DNA of 64,000 nucleotides from Microlunatus endophyticus. Its GTDB lineage: Bacteria; Actinomycetota; Actinomycetes; Propionibacteriales; Propionibacteriaceae. The stretch covers positions 62,001 through 126,000 of the forward strand of contig NZ_BMMZ01000004.1 in the NCBI RefSeq assembly GCF_014646195.1, written 5' to 3'. The position numbers and the translations under genes were made by a program. Under the pieces are notes generated by a model, which searched no databases, was not told the origin of the DNA, and was given only the letters and a program-made list of their open reading frames with translations. Shown here in pieces: positions 26,353-35,038 of the stretch. Each line of letters begins with the position of its first letter. Position 1 is the first letter of the stretch.

Positions 26353-29223
26353 TCAGTGTCGGGCAGTCGCCAAAAGGTCGGCCAGGCTGATCGCTGTCCG
26401 GCCGGCCAGCTCGGCCAGCTGCGTACGGCAGGAGAAGCCGTCCGCCAACACGATCGCCTCCGGCCCGGCTGCCCGGACGGCCGGGAGCAGGTCGTGCTCG
26501 GCAACGGCGACACTCACCTCGTAGTGCCCCCGTTCCATGCCGAAGTTGCCGGCCAGCCCGCAACAGCCGCCGACCGAGGTGATCGTGGCGCCGGTCCGCT
26601 CCAACAGCGCGGCATCGCTCTGCCAGCCGGTCACCGAGGCATGGTGACAATGCGGCTGGACCACCAGCTCCGTGCCGCGCAGATCGGGCGGCTGCCAGCC
26701 CTCGGTCCGGGTCAGCAGCTCGGCCAGACTGCTGATCCCGGCCGCGACCGTCGCCACCCGCGGATCGTCCAGCAACTCGGGCGCGTCGCTGCGCCAGACC
26801 GCCAGGCACGACGGCTCCAGCCCGACGATCGGAATGCCGGCCTCGGCGTACGGCTCCAGTACCGCCACCGCGGCCCGCAGCTGCCGACGGGCGCCGTCCA
26901 GCTGGCCGGTGCTGATCCAGGTCAGCCCGCAGCAGGCGTTGCGGGACAGCAGGTACGGCTCGTACCCGGCCCGACGCAGCACGGTGATCGCCGCCGGGAT
27001 CGGACCGCCGGCGAACTGGCTGGACAGCGAGTCGGTCCAGATGATCACGGAGTTCGCGGGCAGTGACCGCGGATCGTCGGCGATCGGCAGCCCGTCGGTG
27101 ATCGCCCGCGATTCGAAGGCAGGAAGTTGGCGTCGCCGGTCGATTCCGGCGATGGATTTGATCATCGATGACAGCAGCGGCAGCCGGGTGCCGAGGTTGG
27201 CCAGCCGGGCCAGGACGGGGATCCTGGTGATCATCCGTCCCCAGCGGGGCAGTTGACCGAGCGCATAGTGCGCGCGCGGCCGCAGCCGGCCCTTGTAGGT
27301 CCGGTCCAGCACCTCCGCCTTGTAGGCCGCCATGTCGATCCCAGTCGGGCAATCACGCCGACATCCCTTACAGGACAGGCAAAGATCGAGCGCGTCGTGC
27401 ACCTCGGGGGAGGACCAGCCGCCGGTGACCAGCCGGCCGTTGAGCATCTCCTCCAGCACCCGGGACCGGCCCCGGGTCGAGTCCTTCTCGTTGCCGGTGG
27501 CTTGGAAGGACGGGCACATCACCCCACCGCCACCGGTGTTGTCCGCCACGCACTTGCCGACACCGGTGCAGCGATGCACCTCGCGGGTGAAGTCCGGCTG
27601 GGCCAGTGCCAGCGGTCGGAGGCGTACTTGCGGGATCCGCAGATCGCCATCCACCGGGCGGGGGTCGACGAGCACACCGGGGTTGAGCAGATTCCCCGGG
27701 TCGAAGATCTCCTTGACCGCACCGAAGAGCTTGATCGCCTCGGGCGAGTACATCCGGCCCAGCAGTGCCGAGCGGGCTCGGCCGTCACCGTGCTCACCGG
27801 ACATCGACCCGCCGTAACCGGCGACCAGGTCGGCGGCGTCCTCGACGAAGCGGCGGTACTGGGTGCCGCCGCCCTCCTCCCACAGCGGAAAGTCGATCCG
27901 GACGTGCACACAGCCGTCGCCGAAGTGCCCATAGGGCACACCGTCGACGCCGTAACTGTGCATCAGCTTCTCGAAATCCCGCAGGTACGCGCCCAGGTGC
28001 TCCGGAGGCACCGCGGTGTCCTCCCAGCCGCCGTGCGCGGGCCGGCTCAGGCTGATCGCCGCCAGACCGGCACCGTCCTCGCGGATCTTCCACAGCCGGG
28101 CGGCCTGTGCCGGATCCTGGACGACGAAACCGTCCAGGCAGCCGGAGTCGGCCAGCAGCCGCTCGGCCCGGTCGCGTACGTCATGATCATCATCGCCGGA
28201 CAACTCGACCAGCATCCAGCCGGACCCGCGGGGCAGCGCCGGCACCGCGTCGGCGCCCTGCCGGCGTCGTACGACGTCGACCATCCGGGCATCAAGGCCC
28301 TCGGCCGCAGTCGGCCGGTAGGGCAGGATCGCGGGCACGGCGTCGGCCGCCTCGGCCATGTCGGGGTAGCCGAGCGCGATCATGATCTTGTACGGATCGT
28401 CGGCGACCAGCCGGACCGTGGCGCGGGTGATCATGGCTAGGGTGCCCTCGGTGCCGGCCACGAACTTCAGAACGTCGAAGCCGCGCTCGGGCAGCAGATG
28501 CTCCATCGAGTAGCCGGAGACCTGGCGGCCGAAGCGGCCGAACTCGGTCCTGATCACGCCGAGATGGTCGCGGACCAGGCCGTCCAGCCGGCCCAGCAGC
28601 GGCGAATCGGTCGGCGAGGTGTGGGCATCGATCGTCATCCTGGTCCCGTCGGCGGTGGCGATCTCCAGCTCGACCAGGTTGTCGGCGGTCCGGCCGTAGG
28701 CCAGTGCTCGGGATCCGCAGGCGTTGTTGCCGATCATCCCGCCGATCGTGCACCGGGTGTGGGAGCTCGGATCCGGGCCGAAGCGCAGGCCCTGACGGGT
28801 CGCCTCGCGTTGCAGCGACGCATGCACGACGCCCGGCTCAACGGTCGCCGTACGAGCCTGCGGATCGATCGAGATGATCTTGTTCAGGTATTTGGAGGTG
28901 TTGAGCACCAGGCCGGTGCCGATCGCGTTGCCGGCGATCGAGGTACCGGCGCCGCGGCTGGTGACCGGGACCCCGTGGTCGGTCGCGAGCCGGCCGATCT
29001 CGATCAGTTCGTCGGCGCTCCGCGGCCAGGCGACCAACTGCGGCACCACCCGGTAGATCGATGCGTCGGTCGAGTACAGCGCCCTGGTCAGGGTGCCGGC
29101 GTCGACGGCAGAGCCAAGGCCTCTGGCGCGCAGGTCGGCGAGCAGGGCCTGTGCCGCGGGGTCAAGAGCCTGGTCCGCGGACCGGGGCGGATCGACCGGG
29201 GCGGCCGTCGAGACGTCAGTCAT
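26353..29223 (-). CDS. FAD-binding and (Fe-S)-binding 2-hydroxyacid dehydrogenase (GlcD-GlcF-like fusion)
   Basis: 956 residues. N-terminal PCMH-type FAD domain: VPVTSRGAGTSIAGNAIGTG (about residue 85) and GPDPSSHTRCTIGGMIGNNA; FAD-oxidase C domain with YGHFGDGCVHVRIDFPL and GSMSGEHGDGRARSALLG. Then two Fe-S Cys groups, CTGVGKCVADNT..CPSF and CLSCKGCRRDCPTG, and a C-terminal CCG domain (CCGLTWIST, GGCCGLAGNFGMERGHYEVS). Such fusions oxidise D-lactate or glycolate and pass electrons to the membrane quinone pool. Which substrate is used cannot be told. A MarR gene sits 40 bp upstream in the same direction. Confidence 0.9.
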   Translation of the reverse strand: MTDVSTAAPVDPPRSADQALDPAAQALLADLRARGLGSAVDAGTLTRALYSTDASIYRVVPQLVAWPRSADELIEIGRLATDHGVPVTSRGAGTSIAGNAIGTGLVLNTSKYLNKIISIDPQARTATVEPGVVHASLQREATRQGLRFGPDPSSHTRCTIGGMIGNNACGSRALAYGRTADNLVELEIATADGTRMTIDAHTSPTDSPLLGRLDGLVRDHLGVIRTEFGRFGRQVSGYSMEHLLPERGFDVLKFVAGTEGTLAMITRATVRLVADDPYKIMIALGYPDMAEAADAVPAILPYRPTAAEGLDARMVDVVRRRQGADAVPALPRGSGWMLVELSGDDDHDVRDRAERLLADSGCLDGFVVQDPAQAARLWKIREDGAGLAAISLSRPAHGGWEDTAVPPEHLGAYLRDFEKLMHSYGVDGVPYGHFGDGCVHVRIDFPLWEEGGGTQYRRFVEDAADLVAGYGGSMSGEHGDGRARSALLGRMYSPEAIKLFGAVKEIFDPGNLLNPGVLVDPRPVDGDLRIPQVRLRPLALAQPDFTREVHRCTGVGKCVADNTGGGGVMCPSFQATGNEKDSTRGRSRVLEEMLNGRLVTGGWSSPEVHDALDLCLSCKGCRRDCPTGIDMAAYKAEVLDRTYKGRLRPRAHYALGQLPRWGRMITRIPVLARLANLGTRLPLLSSMIKSIAGIDRRRQLPAFESRAITDGLPIADDPRSLPANSVIIWTDSLSSQFAGGPIPAAITVLRRAGYEPYLLSRNACCGLTWISTGQLDGARRQLRAAVAVLEPYAEAGIPIVGLEPSCLAVWRSDAPELLDDPRVATVAAGISSLAELLTRTEGWQPPDLRGTELVVQPHCHHASVTGWQSDAALLERTGATITSVGGCCGLAGNFGMERGHYEVSVAVAEHDLLPAVRAAGPEAIVLADGFSCRTQLAELAGRTAISLADLLATARH

Positions 29224-29263
29224 AGCGGCGACCAGCCTAAGGCTCCGCGCCGCCGGAGACTTC

Positions 29264-29854
29264 TCAATCCCCGCCTACGGACAATCTGCCGGTCTCGGGC
29301 GCGGGCTGGGGGTCGGGCTGGGGACAGTCGTCGCAGTCGTCGTCCGGTTCGGCGGTCGGCGTCGGGGCGACCAGGGTGAATCGGCGCGGAGCCATCGTGC
29401 CGTCTTCGCGAGGTGTGTCCAGCAGCGACTCGAAGACCCGGCCGAGTGCCTCCCAGTCCTTTGCACCCGCCGGGTCGATGAAATGCCGGCGGACCGATTC
29501 GACGTGGGCGGGCGCCGACTTCTCCAGCAATGCCATGCCGGTTGGTGTCAGCTCCGCCCAGACGCCGCGACGGTCTGACCGCGATGCGGTCCGCTGGACG
29601 AGTCTGGCGGTCTCCATCCGGGCGATGGTGTGGGTCAGCCGGGACCGTGACTGGTGCACCGCGTCGGCGAGCTCGGACATCCGCAGCCGCTGGTCCGGAC
29701 CCTCCGACAGGCACACCAGGATGCTGTACTCGTTGAGGGAGAGCTGATACGGCCTCAGTGCCTGGTCCAGGCGCTCGAGGAGCTCGGCGGCCCCCAGCAG
29801 GTAGGTCCGCCAGATCCGCTGTTCGGAGTCGTCCAGCCACCGCGTCTCGCTCAT
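29264..29854 (-). CDS. MarR-family transcriptional regulator
   Basis: 196 residues. Winged-helix core: LSLNEYSILVCLSEGPDQRL, RMSELADAVHQSRSRLTHTI, ARMETARLVQRTASRSDRRG with the wing. The last 35 residues are a Pro/Asp-rich tail containing CDDC (DDDCDDCPQP), which might sense redox state or metal. ATG 29854 has AGGTGG 5 bases upstream; GTG 29860 is an alternative. It is divergent from the acyl-CoA synthetase gene and upstream of the FAD/Fe-S dehydrogenase, either of which could be its target. Confidence 0.88.
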   Translation of the reverse strand: MSETRWLDDSEQRIWRTYLLGAAELLERLDQALRPYQLSLNEYSILVCLSEGPDQRLRMSELADAVHQSRSRLTHTIARMETARLVQRTASRSDRRGVWAELTPTGMALLEKSAPAHVESVRRHFIDPAGAKDWEALGRVFESLLDTPREDGTMAPRRFTLVAPTPTAEPDDDCDDCPQPDPQPAPETGRLSVGGD

Positions 29855-30020
29855 CGCCACCTATCTCGGTCCGGGCTGTCCCGCCATCGCCGTCGTTTGG
29901 CTCAGCTGCGGGGGAATCTCACTGGGCCGCGTGATCTGCGACAACTTACGCCGCAATCCTCAAGAATCGCGGTCGACGGCGTTACGGCGGCTTTCCGATC
30001 GGGACACTAAAGTTGAGGCC

Positions 30021-31880
30021 ATGACGGCCACCGATGTGTCCCAGGGTCCCTACCGACCCGATGCGATGGAGCGCGTGAACACGCGACCGGGAACCGTCGG
30101 CGAGATGTTCCTGCACCAGGTCGCCGCGTCCGGCAGCCGGGAGGCCTACCGCTATCTCGACGGCGACCGCTGGGTGAGCCTGACCTGGGACCAGACCAAG
30201 GAGAAGGCTTTCGATCTGGCCGCCGGCCTGATCGCCCTCGGCCTGGAACCCGAGGACCGGGTCGGGATCGCCTGCTCGACTCGGATCGAATGGGTGCTGG
30301 CCGACCTCGGGGTGGTATGCGCGGCCGGCGCCACGACGACCGTCTACCCCAACACCCGTTCCGGCGAGGTTGCCTTCGTCCTCGGCAATTCCGGCTCCCG
30401 GATGATCTTCACCGAGAACGACGACCAGACCTCCAAAGTCATCGACCAGCTCGACAAGCTGCCCGACGTGGTCAAGATCATCCAGATCGACGCCCCAGCC
30501 GATCGGGCCCGGATCGAGCACGATCTGGTGATCAGCTGGCAGCAGCTGCAGGAGATCGGCCGTGCCTATCGTGCCGACCATCCGGATGCGATCGAGACCG
30601 CGATGAGCAAGGTCGGCCCGGACAGCCTGGCGACGTTGATCTATACCTCGGGCACCACCGGCAAGCCCAAGGGCGTACGGCTGGTGCACGACAGCTGGAC
30701 CTACGAGGCCGTCGCGATGGACGAGCTTGGCCTGGCCGGTCCCGACGACGTGCAGTACCTGTGGCTGCCACTGGCGCACTCCTTCGGCAAGTTGCTCAGT
30801 GTCGTCCAGTTCCAGATCGGCTTCGTGACCGCGGTCGACGGCCGGATCGACAAGATCGTGGAGAATCTCGGCCAGGTCAGGCCGACCTTCATGGCCGGCG
30901 CTCCGCGGATCTTCGAGAAGGTCCGGGCCACCGTGATGCTGCAGGCCAGCACCGGGATCCGGGCCAGGATCTTCAACTGGGCGTTCGGGGTCGGGCAGCG
31001 TACGAAGCCGTTGCGGCTGGCCGGCCAGCAACCGACCGGGCTGCTCAAGCTGCAGGCCGCGATCGCCGAGCGGCTGGTCTTCTCCAAGATCAAGGAGCGG
31101 ATGGGCGGCCGGATCCGGTTCTTCGTCTCGGGCTCGGCCGGCCTCAACAGCGAGGTCCAGTCCTGGTTCTACGACGCGGGCCTCACGGTGGTCGAGGGCT
31201 ACGGCATGACCGAGACCAGCGCAGCCACCTTCGTCGACGATCCCCGTCATCCTGAGTTGGGGACGGTCGGGCCGCCGGCAGTCGGCACCGAGGTCAAGAT
31301 CGCCGACGACGGTGAGATCCTGATCAAGGGGCCTGGTGTGATGGCCGGCTATCACGACAACCCGGAGGCGACGGCCGAGACGTTGGTCGACGGTTGGCTG
31401 CTGACCGGCGACATCGGTCATCTGACCGAGAGCGGCCGATTGGTGATCACCGACCGCAAGAAGGATCTGATCAAGACCTCGGGCGGCAAGTTCGTGGCGC
31501 CGCAGAAGGTGGAGGGTGCGCTCAAGGCGGAATGTCCCTACATCAGCCAGGTCCTGGTGCACGGTGAACACCGCAAGTACATCAGCGCACTGATCACTCT
31601 GGATCCGGACGCCATGAAGGGCTGGGCGGCCGACCATGATCACGCGTCGAGCAGCGAGGAGGAGCTGGCGGCACTGCCGGAGGTGCGTGAGCTGATCGAC
31701 GGCTACGTCCAGCAGGCCAACGAGCAGCTGGAGCACTGGGAGACGATCAAGCGCTTCGAGATCCTGCCCGCCGAGCTGAGTGTCGAAAAGGGGCTGGTCA
31801 CTCCCAGCCAGAAGATCCGCCGCGGTGCGGTGGAATCGCAGTATTCCGGCGTCCTGGACTCGATGTATCCGACCGAATAG
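30021..31880 (+). CDS. Long-chain acyl-CoA synthetase (FadD15-like)
   Basis: 619 residues of the AMP-forming ANL superfamily. P-loop A3 motif LIYTSGTTGKPKGVRL (about residue 210), A5 VVEGYGMTETSA, A8 GWLLTGDIGHL..ITDRKKDLIKTSGGKFVAPQKVE and the catalytic Lys region VTPSQKIRRGAVESQY near the C-terminus. It activates fatty acids to acyl-CoA for beta-oxidation or lipid synthesis. ATG 30021 has GTTGAGG upstream. It stands alone, divergent from marR across 166 bp. Confidence 0.93.
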   Translation: MTATDVSQGPYRPDAMERVNTRPGTVGEMFLHQVAASGSREAYRYLDGDRWVSLTWDQTKEKAFDLAAGLIALGLEPEDRVGIACSTRIEWVLADLGVVCAAGATTTVYPNTRSGEVAFVLGNSGSRMIFTENDDQTSKVIDQLDKLPDVVKIIQIDAPADRARIEHDLVISWQQLQEIGRAYRADHPDAIETAMSKVGPDSLATLIYTSGTTGKPKGVRLVHDSWTYEAVAMDELGLAGPDDVQYLWLPLAHSFGKLLSVVQFQIGFVTAVDGRIDKIVENLGQVRPTFMAGAPRIFEKVRATVMLQASTGIRARIFNWAFGVGQRTKPLRLAGQQPTGLLKLQAAIAERLVFSKIKERMGGRIRFFVSGSAGLNSEVQSWFYDAGLTVVEGYGMTETSAATFVDDPRHPELGTVGPPAVGTEVKIADDGEILIKGPGVMAGYHDNPEATAETLVDGWLLTGDIGHLTESGRLVITDRKKDLIKTSGGKFVAPQKVEGALKAECPYISQVLVHGEHRKYISALITLDPDAMKGWAADHDHASSSEEELAALPEVRELIDGYVQQANEQLEHWETIKRFEILPAELSVEKGLVTPSQKIRRGAVESQYSGVLDSMYPTE

Positions 31881-31943
31881 GTCCGAACAACTCCGAACAA
31901 CCGAGAACAAGGTCCAGAACAAGCCCGGCAGCCGGCGGGCCCG

Positions 31944-32591
31944 TCAGAGCCAGTGTGATTGGGTCTTGTCCTCGTCGTGCTCGGGATCGGGGCGGCGGAA
32001 TTCGGCCCGCCAGCGGATCCGGCCGTCGCCGACCGGCACCGTTTCCACGACCGCGCGTTCGACGCCGTCGACGGCGAAATAGCCGAGCTCGTCCCCGGTG
32101 AGCGGCCACGGCGGTCCGTCCGGGATCTCGTCACCGACCCGGGCACCGGAGATCACCACCAGCAGGCCACCGATACTGACCAGCGAGGCGACTCCGGCGG
32201 CCGCCTGCTCGTGCAGGTCCGGCGGCAGCGCCTGGACCGTGATGCTCTCGATCACCAGGTCGTACGCCTGGTGCCAGTCCGGCGGCAAGTCCAGCAGGTC
32301 GACCTGCCGGTAGTGGACCGGGGAGTCGGGATAGCGGTGTCTGGCCAGCTCGAGAGCCGTCGGCGCGATGTCGAAGGCGGTCGTGTCGAATCCCCGCGCC
32401 GCGATCAGCTCCGCGTCGTTGCCGAGTCCGCAGCCCACCACAACGGCGCGTTTGCCGGCCGCCTCCAGCGGATGGTTGGCCAGCCACTCGACCAACAGCG
32501 GGTTGGGGTAGTCCCGATCCCACGGGACGTCGCGGTCGCCGGCCGCGGCCTCGGCGTACAGGGCCTCGAACCAAGCAGTCGCGTCACTCAT
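31944..32591 (-). CDS. Class I SAM-dependent methyltransferase
   Basis: 215 residues. Starts with ATAWFEALYAEAAAGDRDVP and WDRDYPNPLLVEWL, then motif I KRAVVVGCGLGNDAELIAAR, DTTAFDIAPTALELAR and VDLLDLPPDWHQAYDLVIES. This layout resembles thiopurine/thiol methyltransferase-like (TPMT/Tam-like) enzymes. The ATG overlaps the stop of the rhamnose LacI gene (ATGA), so it is co-transcribed with that regulator, yet no role in rhamnose use is known to me. It could be a passenger gene or modify a rhamnose-linked product. Confidence 0.85.
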   Translation of the reverse strand: MSDATAWFEALYAEAAAGDRDVPWDRDYPNPLLVEWLANHPLEAAGKRAVVVGCGLGNDAELIAARGFDTTAFDIAPTALELARHRYPDSPVHYRQVDLLDLPPDWHQAYDLVIESITVQALPPDLHEQAAAGVASLVSIGGLLVVISGARVGDEIPDGPPWPLTGDELGYFAVDGVERAVVETVPVGDGRIRWRAEFRRPDPEHDEDKTQSHWL

Positions 32592-33628
32592 ACCTGCCCT
32601 GCCGTCGATGCTCGGATCACCAGTTCGGGCTGGAAGACCACCTGCTCGTGTTCGACCTCCTGGCCGGACCCGATCGCTTCCAATTCCCGCAGCAGCAGCT
32701 CCACGGCGGTCCTGCCGATCAGCTCGGCGGGCTGGCGGATCGAGGACAGCGGGATCACTGTCGCGGCGGCGAAATCGATGTCGTCGTAGCCGATCAGCGC
32801 GATGTCACCCGGCACCAGGCGATGATCCAGCATCGCCAGCGACTGCATCAACCCGATCGCCACCAGATCGTTGGCGGCGAAGACGGCGTCCGGTCGCTCG
32901 CCGGCGGCGCGTGCGGCCAGTGCTGCTCCGACCGCGTGTCCGTCGCCGACCACCAGCCCGTCGGTCTCGATGATCTCCAGGCTCGCGCCGCTGCCGGCCA
33001 CTGCCTGCTCGGCGCCGGTCCGCCGGTCGGCGACCTGTCGCAGTCCTGCCGGTCCGCCGACGAAGGCGATCCGCCGCCGACCGGTCTGCACCAGGTGCTC
33101 GACGGCCAGCCGTCCGCCGGCGACATCGTCGACCGAGACCGACGAGTACGGATGATCTTCGACCAGCCGGTCGACCAGCACCGTCGGCGTACCGCGGCGT
33201 CCCAGTCGCCGGAGCCGTTCGTAGACGTCGCCGACCGGGGAGATCAGCAGGCCGCGGACCCGCTGCTGCTCGAAGAGATCGAGGTGGGCGGCCTCGCGGC
33301 TCTCGGTCTCGTCCGAATTGCCCAGCAGGACGGACAAGCCGTCCTGGGCGGCCCGGTCCTCGACCCCGCGGGACACGGCGGTGAAGAACGGATTCCCGAC
33401 GTCCAGCACGACCAGACCGAGGGTGCGGCTGAGGCCGGCGCGCAACTGGCGGGCGGCGTCGTTGCGGACGAAGCCCAATTCGTCGATCGCATCCTGCACC
33501 CGTTTGCGGGTCGCTTCGGCGACCTTGTCGGGCCGGTTCAAGACATTCGACACCGTGCCCAGCGCCACACCGGCGCGCTCTGCGACGTCTCTGATGCTCA
33601 CCGCAGGTGAACGTTTCACCACAGCCAC
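32588..33628 (-). CDS. LacI-family transcriptional regulator of rhamnose genes
   Basis: 346 residues. HTH VSIRDVAERAGVALGTVSNV then LNRPDKVAEATRKRVQDAID (hinge), followed by the periplasmic-binding-like sensor TLGLVVLDVGNPFFTAVSRG, GTPTVLVDRL, PDAVFAANDLVAIGLMQSL and ALIGYDDIDFAAATVIPLSS. It faces rhaI and is very likely its repressor; the effector would be L-rhamnose or a catabolite. The start is the GTG at 33628; closer GTG codons (33622, 33619) are possible. A perfect-armed palindrome inside its first codons (33606-33620) may give autoregulation. Confidence 0.92.
   Translation of the reverse strand: MAVVKRSPAVSIRDVAERAGVALGTVSNVLNRPDKVAEATRKRVQDAIDELGFVRNDAARQLRAGLSRTLGLVVLDVGNPFFTAVSRGVEDRAAQDGLSVLLGNSDETESREAAHLDLFEQQRVRGLLISPVGDVYERLRRLGRRGTPTVLVDRLVEDHPYSSVSVDDVAGGRLAVEHLVQTGRRRIAFVGGPAGLRQVADRRTGAEQAVAGSGASLEIIETDGLVVGDGHAVGAALAARAAGERPDAVFAANDLVAIGLMQSLAMLDHRLVPGDIALIGYDDIDFAAATVIPLSSIRQPAELIGRTAVELLLRELEAIGSGQEVEHEQVVFQPELVIRASTAGQV
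33606..33620. promoter_or_regulatory. Palindrome inside the first codons of the LacI gene
   Basis: GGTGAACGTTTCACC has 6-bp perfect arms (GGTGAA/TTCACC) around CGT. Its core TGAA-CGT-TTCA resembles the rhaI operator TGAA-ACGA-TTCA with one base fewer in the centre, so it may be an auxiliary or autoregulatory site. Confidence 0.45.
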
Positions 33629-33661
33629 CTATCTTGCCTTACCTCGCGAGCGGGGCCCAGG

Positions 33662-33712
33662 TTGACGTGCCGCGCGGCCGCCAGTAATCTCACTGCCGTC
33701 TGAAACGATTCA
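33662..33712 (+). promoter_or_regulatory. rhaI promoter and LacI-type operator
   Basis: TTGACG at 33662-33667 and TAATCT at 33685-33690 are separated by exactly 17 bases, a good sigma-70-type promoter. The operator TGAAACGATTCA (33701-33712) begins about 4 bases after the expected transcription start, the classic roadblock position for a LacI repressor. Confidence 0.75.
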
Positions 33713-33766
33713 AGATCTGATTCGGCCCCTCGAACAAGAGCCGCTCGAAGGAGAGAAGGCGCAACC

Positions 33767-34933
33767 ATGCCGAGCTTCGACCAGATTGTCCCGCTGTTGG
33801 AGCAGCAGGCGATCGAACTGCCCTCCTGGGCTTTCGGCAATTCCGGCACCCGCTTCAAAGTCTTCACCCAGCCCGGCGTCCCGCGCGATCCGGAGGAGAA
33901 GATCGCCGACGCGGCCAAGGTCAACGAGTTCACCGGGCTGGCACCGACCGTCGCCCTGCACATCCCGTGGGACAAGGTCGACGACTACGACAAGCTCGCC
34001 GGCTACGCCGCTGATCATGGTGTCGCGCTCGGGACGATCAACGCCAACACCTTCCAGGACGACGATTACAAGTTCGGCAGCCTGGCCCACCACGACAGTG
34101 CGGTCCGGTCCAAGGCACTTGATCACATGTACGAGTGCATCGAGATCATGAACGCCACCGGCTCCCGCGATCTCAAGATCTGGCTGGCCGACGGCACCAA
34201 CTACCCGGGTCAGGGTGATCTTCGGCGCCGCCAGGACTGGCTGGCCGACTCGCTGCAGAAGGTCTATGACCGGATCGGCGATGATCAACGGCTGATCCTG
34301 GAGTACAAGTTCTTCGAGCCGTCCTTCTACCACACCGACGTGCCGGACTGGGGGACTGCCTACGCCCAGACTCTGGCGCTGGGGGACAGGGCGAAGGTGT
34401 GCCTGGACACCGGTCACCACGCACCCGGCACCAACATCGAATTCATCGTGGCGCAGTTGTTGCGGCTTGGAAAGCTCGGCTCCTTCGACTTCAACTCCCG
34501 CTTCTACGCCGACGACGACCTGATCGTGGGAGCCGCGGATCCCTTCCAGCTCTTCAGGATCCTGCACGAGGTGATCAGCAACGGCGGCTACGGCACCGAT
34601 TCCGACGTCGCCTTCATGCTGGACCAGTGTCACAACCTCGAGCCCAAGATCCCCGGCCAGATCCGGTCGGTGCTCACCGTTTCGGAAATGACCGCACGGG
34701 CCCTGCTCGTCGATCGCGAGGCACTGGCCGAGGCCCAGACCGCGGGCGATGTGCTCGGCGCCAACCAGGTGCTGATGGACGCCTTCTACACCGACGTCCG
34801 TGCTGATCTTGCCGACTGGCGGGTCAGCCGCGGTCTGCCCGCGGATCCGATGGCGGCCTACACCAAGAGCGGGTACGCCGAGCAGATCGTCGCCGAGCGG
34901 ATCGGTGGCTCCCAGGCCGGCTGGGGCGCCTAG
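33767..34933 (+). CDS. rhaI: L-rhamnose isomerase
   Basis: 388 residues of the RhaI (Pseudomonas stutzeri/actinobacterial) type, converting L-rhamnose to L-rhamnulose. Metal and substrate residues appear in the expected barrel strands: LKIWLADGTNYPGQGD, LILEYKFFEPSFYHTD, KVCLDTGHHAPGTNIE and GSFDFNSRFYADDDLIVGAA. ATG 33767 follows AAGGAGAGAAGG. First gene of the rhaI-rhaD-rhaB catabolic set; the promoter and operator lie directly upstream. Confidence 0.95.
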   Translation: MPSFDQIVPLLEQQAIELPSWAFGNSGTRFKVFTQPGVPRDPEEKIADAAKVNEFTGLAPTVALHIPWDKVDDYDKLAGYAADHGVALGTINANTFQDDDYKFGSLAHHDSAVRSKALDHMYECIEIMNATGSRDLKIWLADGTNYPGQGDLRRRQDWLADSLQKVYDRIGDDQRLILEYKFFEPSFYHTDVPDWGTAYAQTLALGDRAKVCLDTGHHAPGTNIEFIVAQLLRLGKLGSFDFNSRFYADDDLIVGAADPFQLFRILHEVISNGGYGTDSDVAFMLDQCHNLEPKIPGQIRSVLTVSEMTARALLVDREALAEAQTAGDVLGANQVLMDAFYTDVRADLADWRVSRGLPADPMAAYTKSGYAEQIVAERIGGSQAGWGA

Positions 34934-34959
34934 CCATGGATCGATCTCTCCCGCACCAG

Positions 34960-35003
34960 CTCCTGCACTCCGCACCGGGTGCACACGGTGCGGGATGCAG
35001 GAG
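34960..35003. repeat. Intergenic imperfect palindrome between rhaI and rhaD
   Basis: CTCCTGCACTCCGCACC (34960-34976) pairs with GGTGCGGGATGCAGGAG (34987-35003); only the central two bases of the 17-bp arms mismatch; loop of 10 bases. It resembles the palindrome at 46440-46482 in arm length and in its CCGCACC/GGTGCGG block, so it may be a dispersed REP-like element and could act as an intercistronic processing or attenuation site. Confidence 0.65.
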
Positions 35004-35038
35004 TTAGTGCGTCGACGGAGTGCGGAAGGATTGACGAC

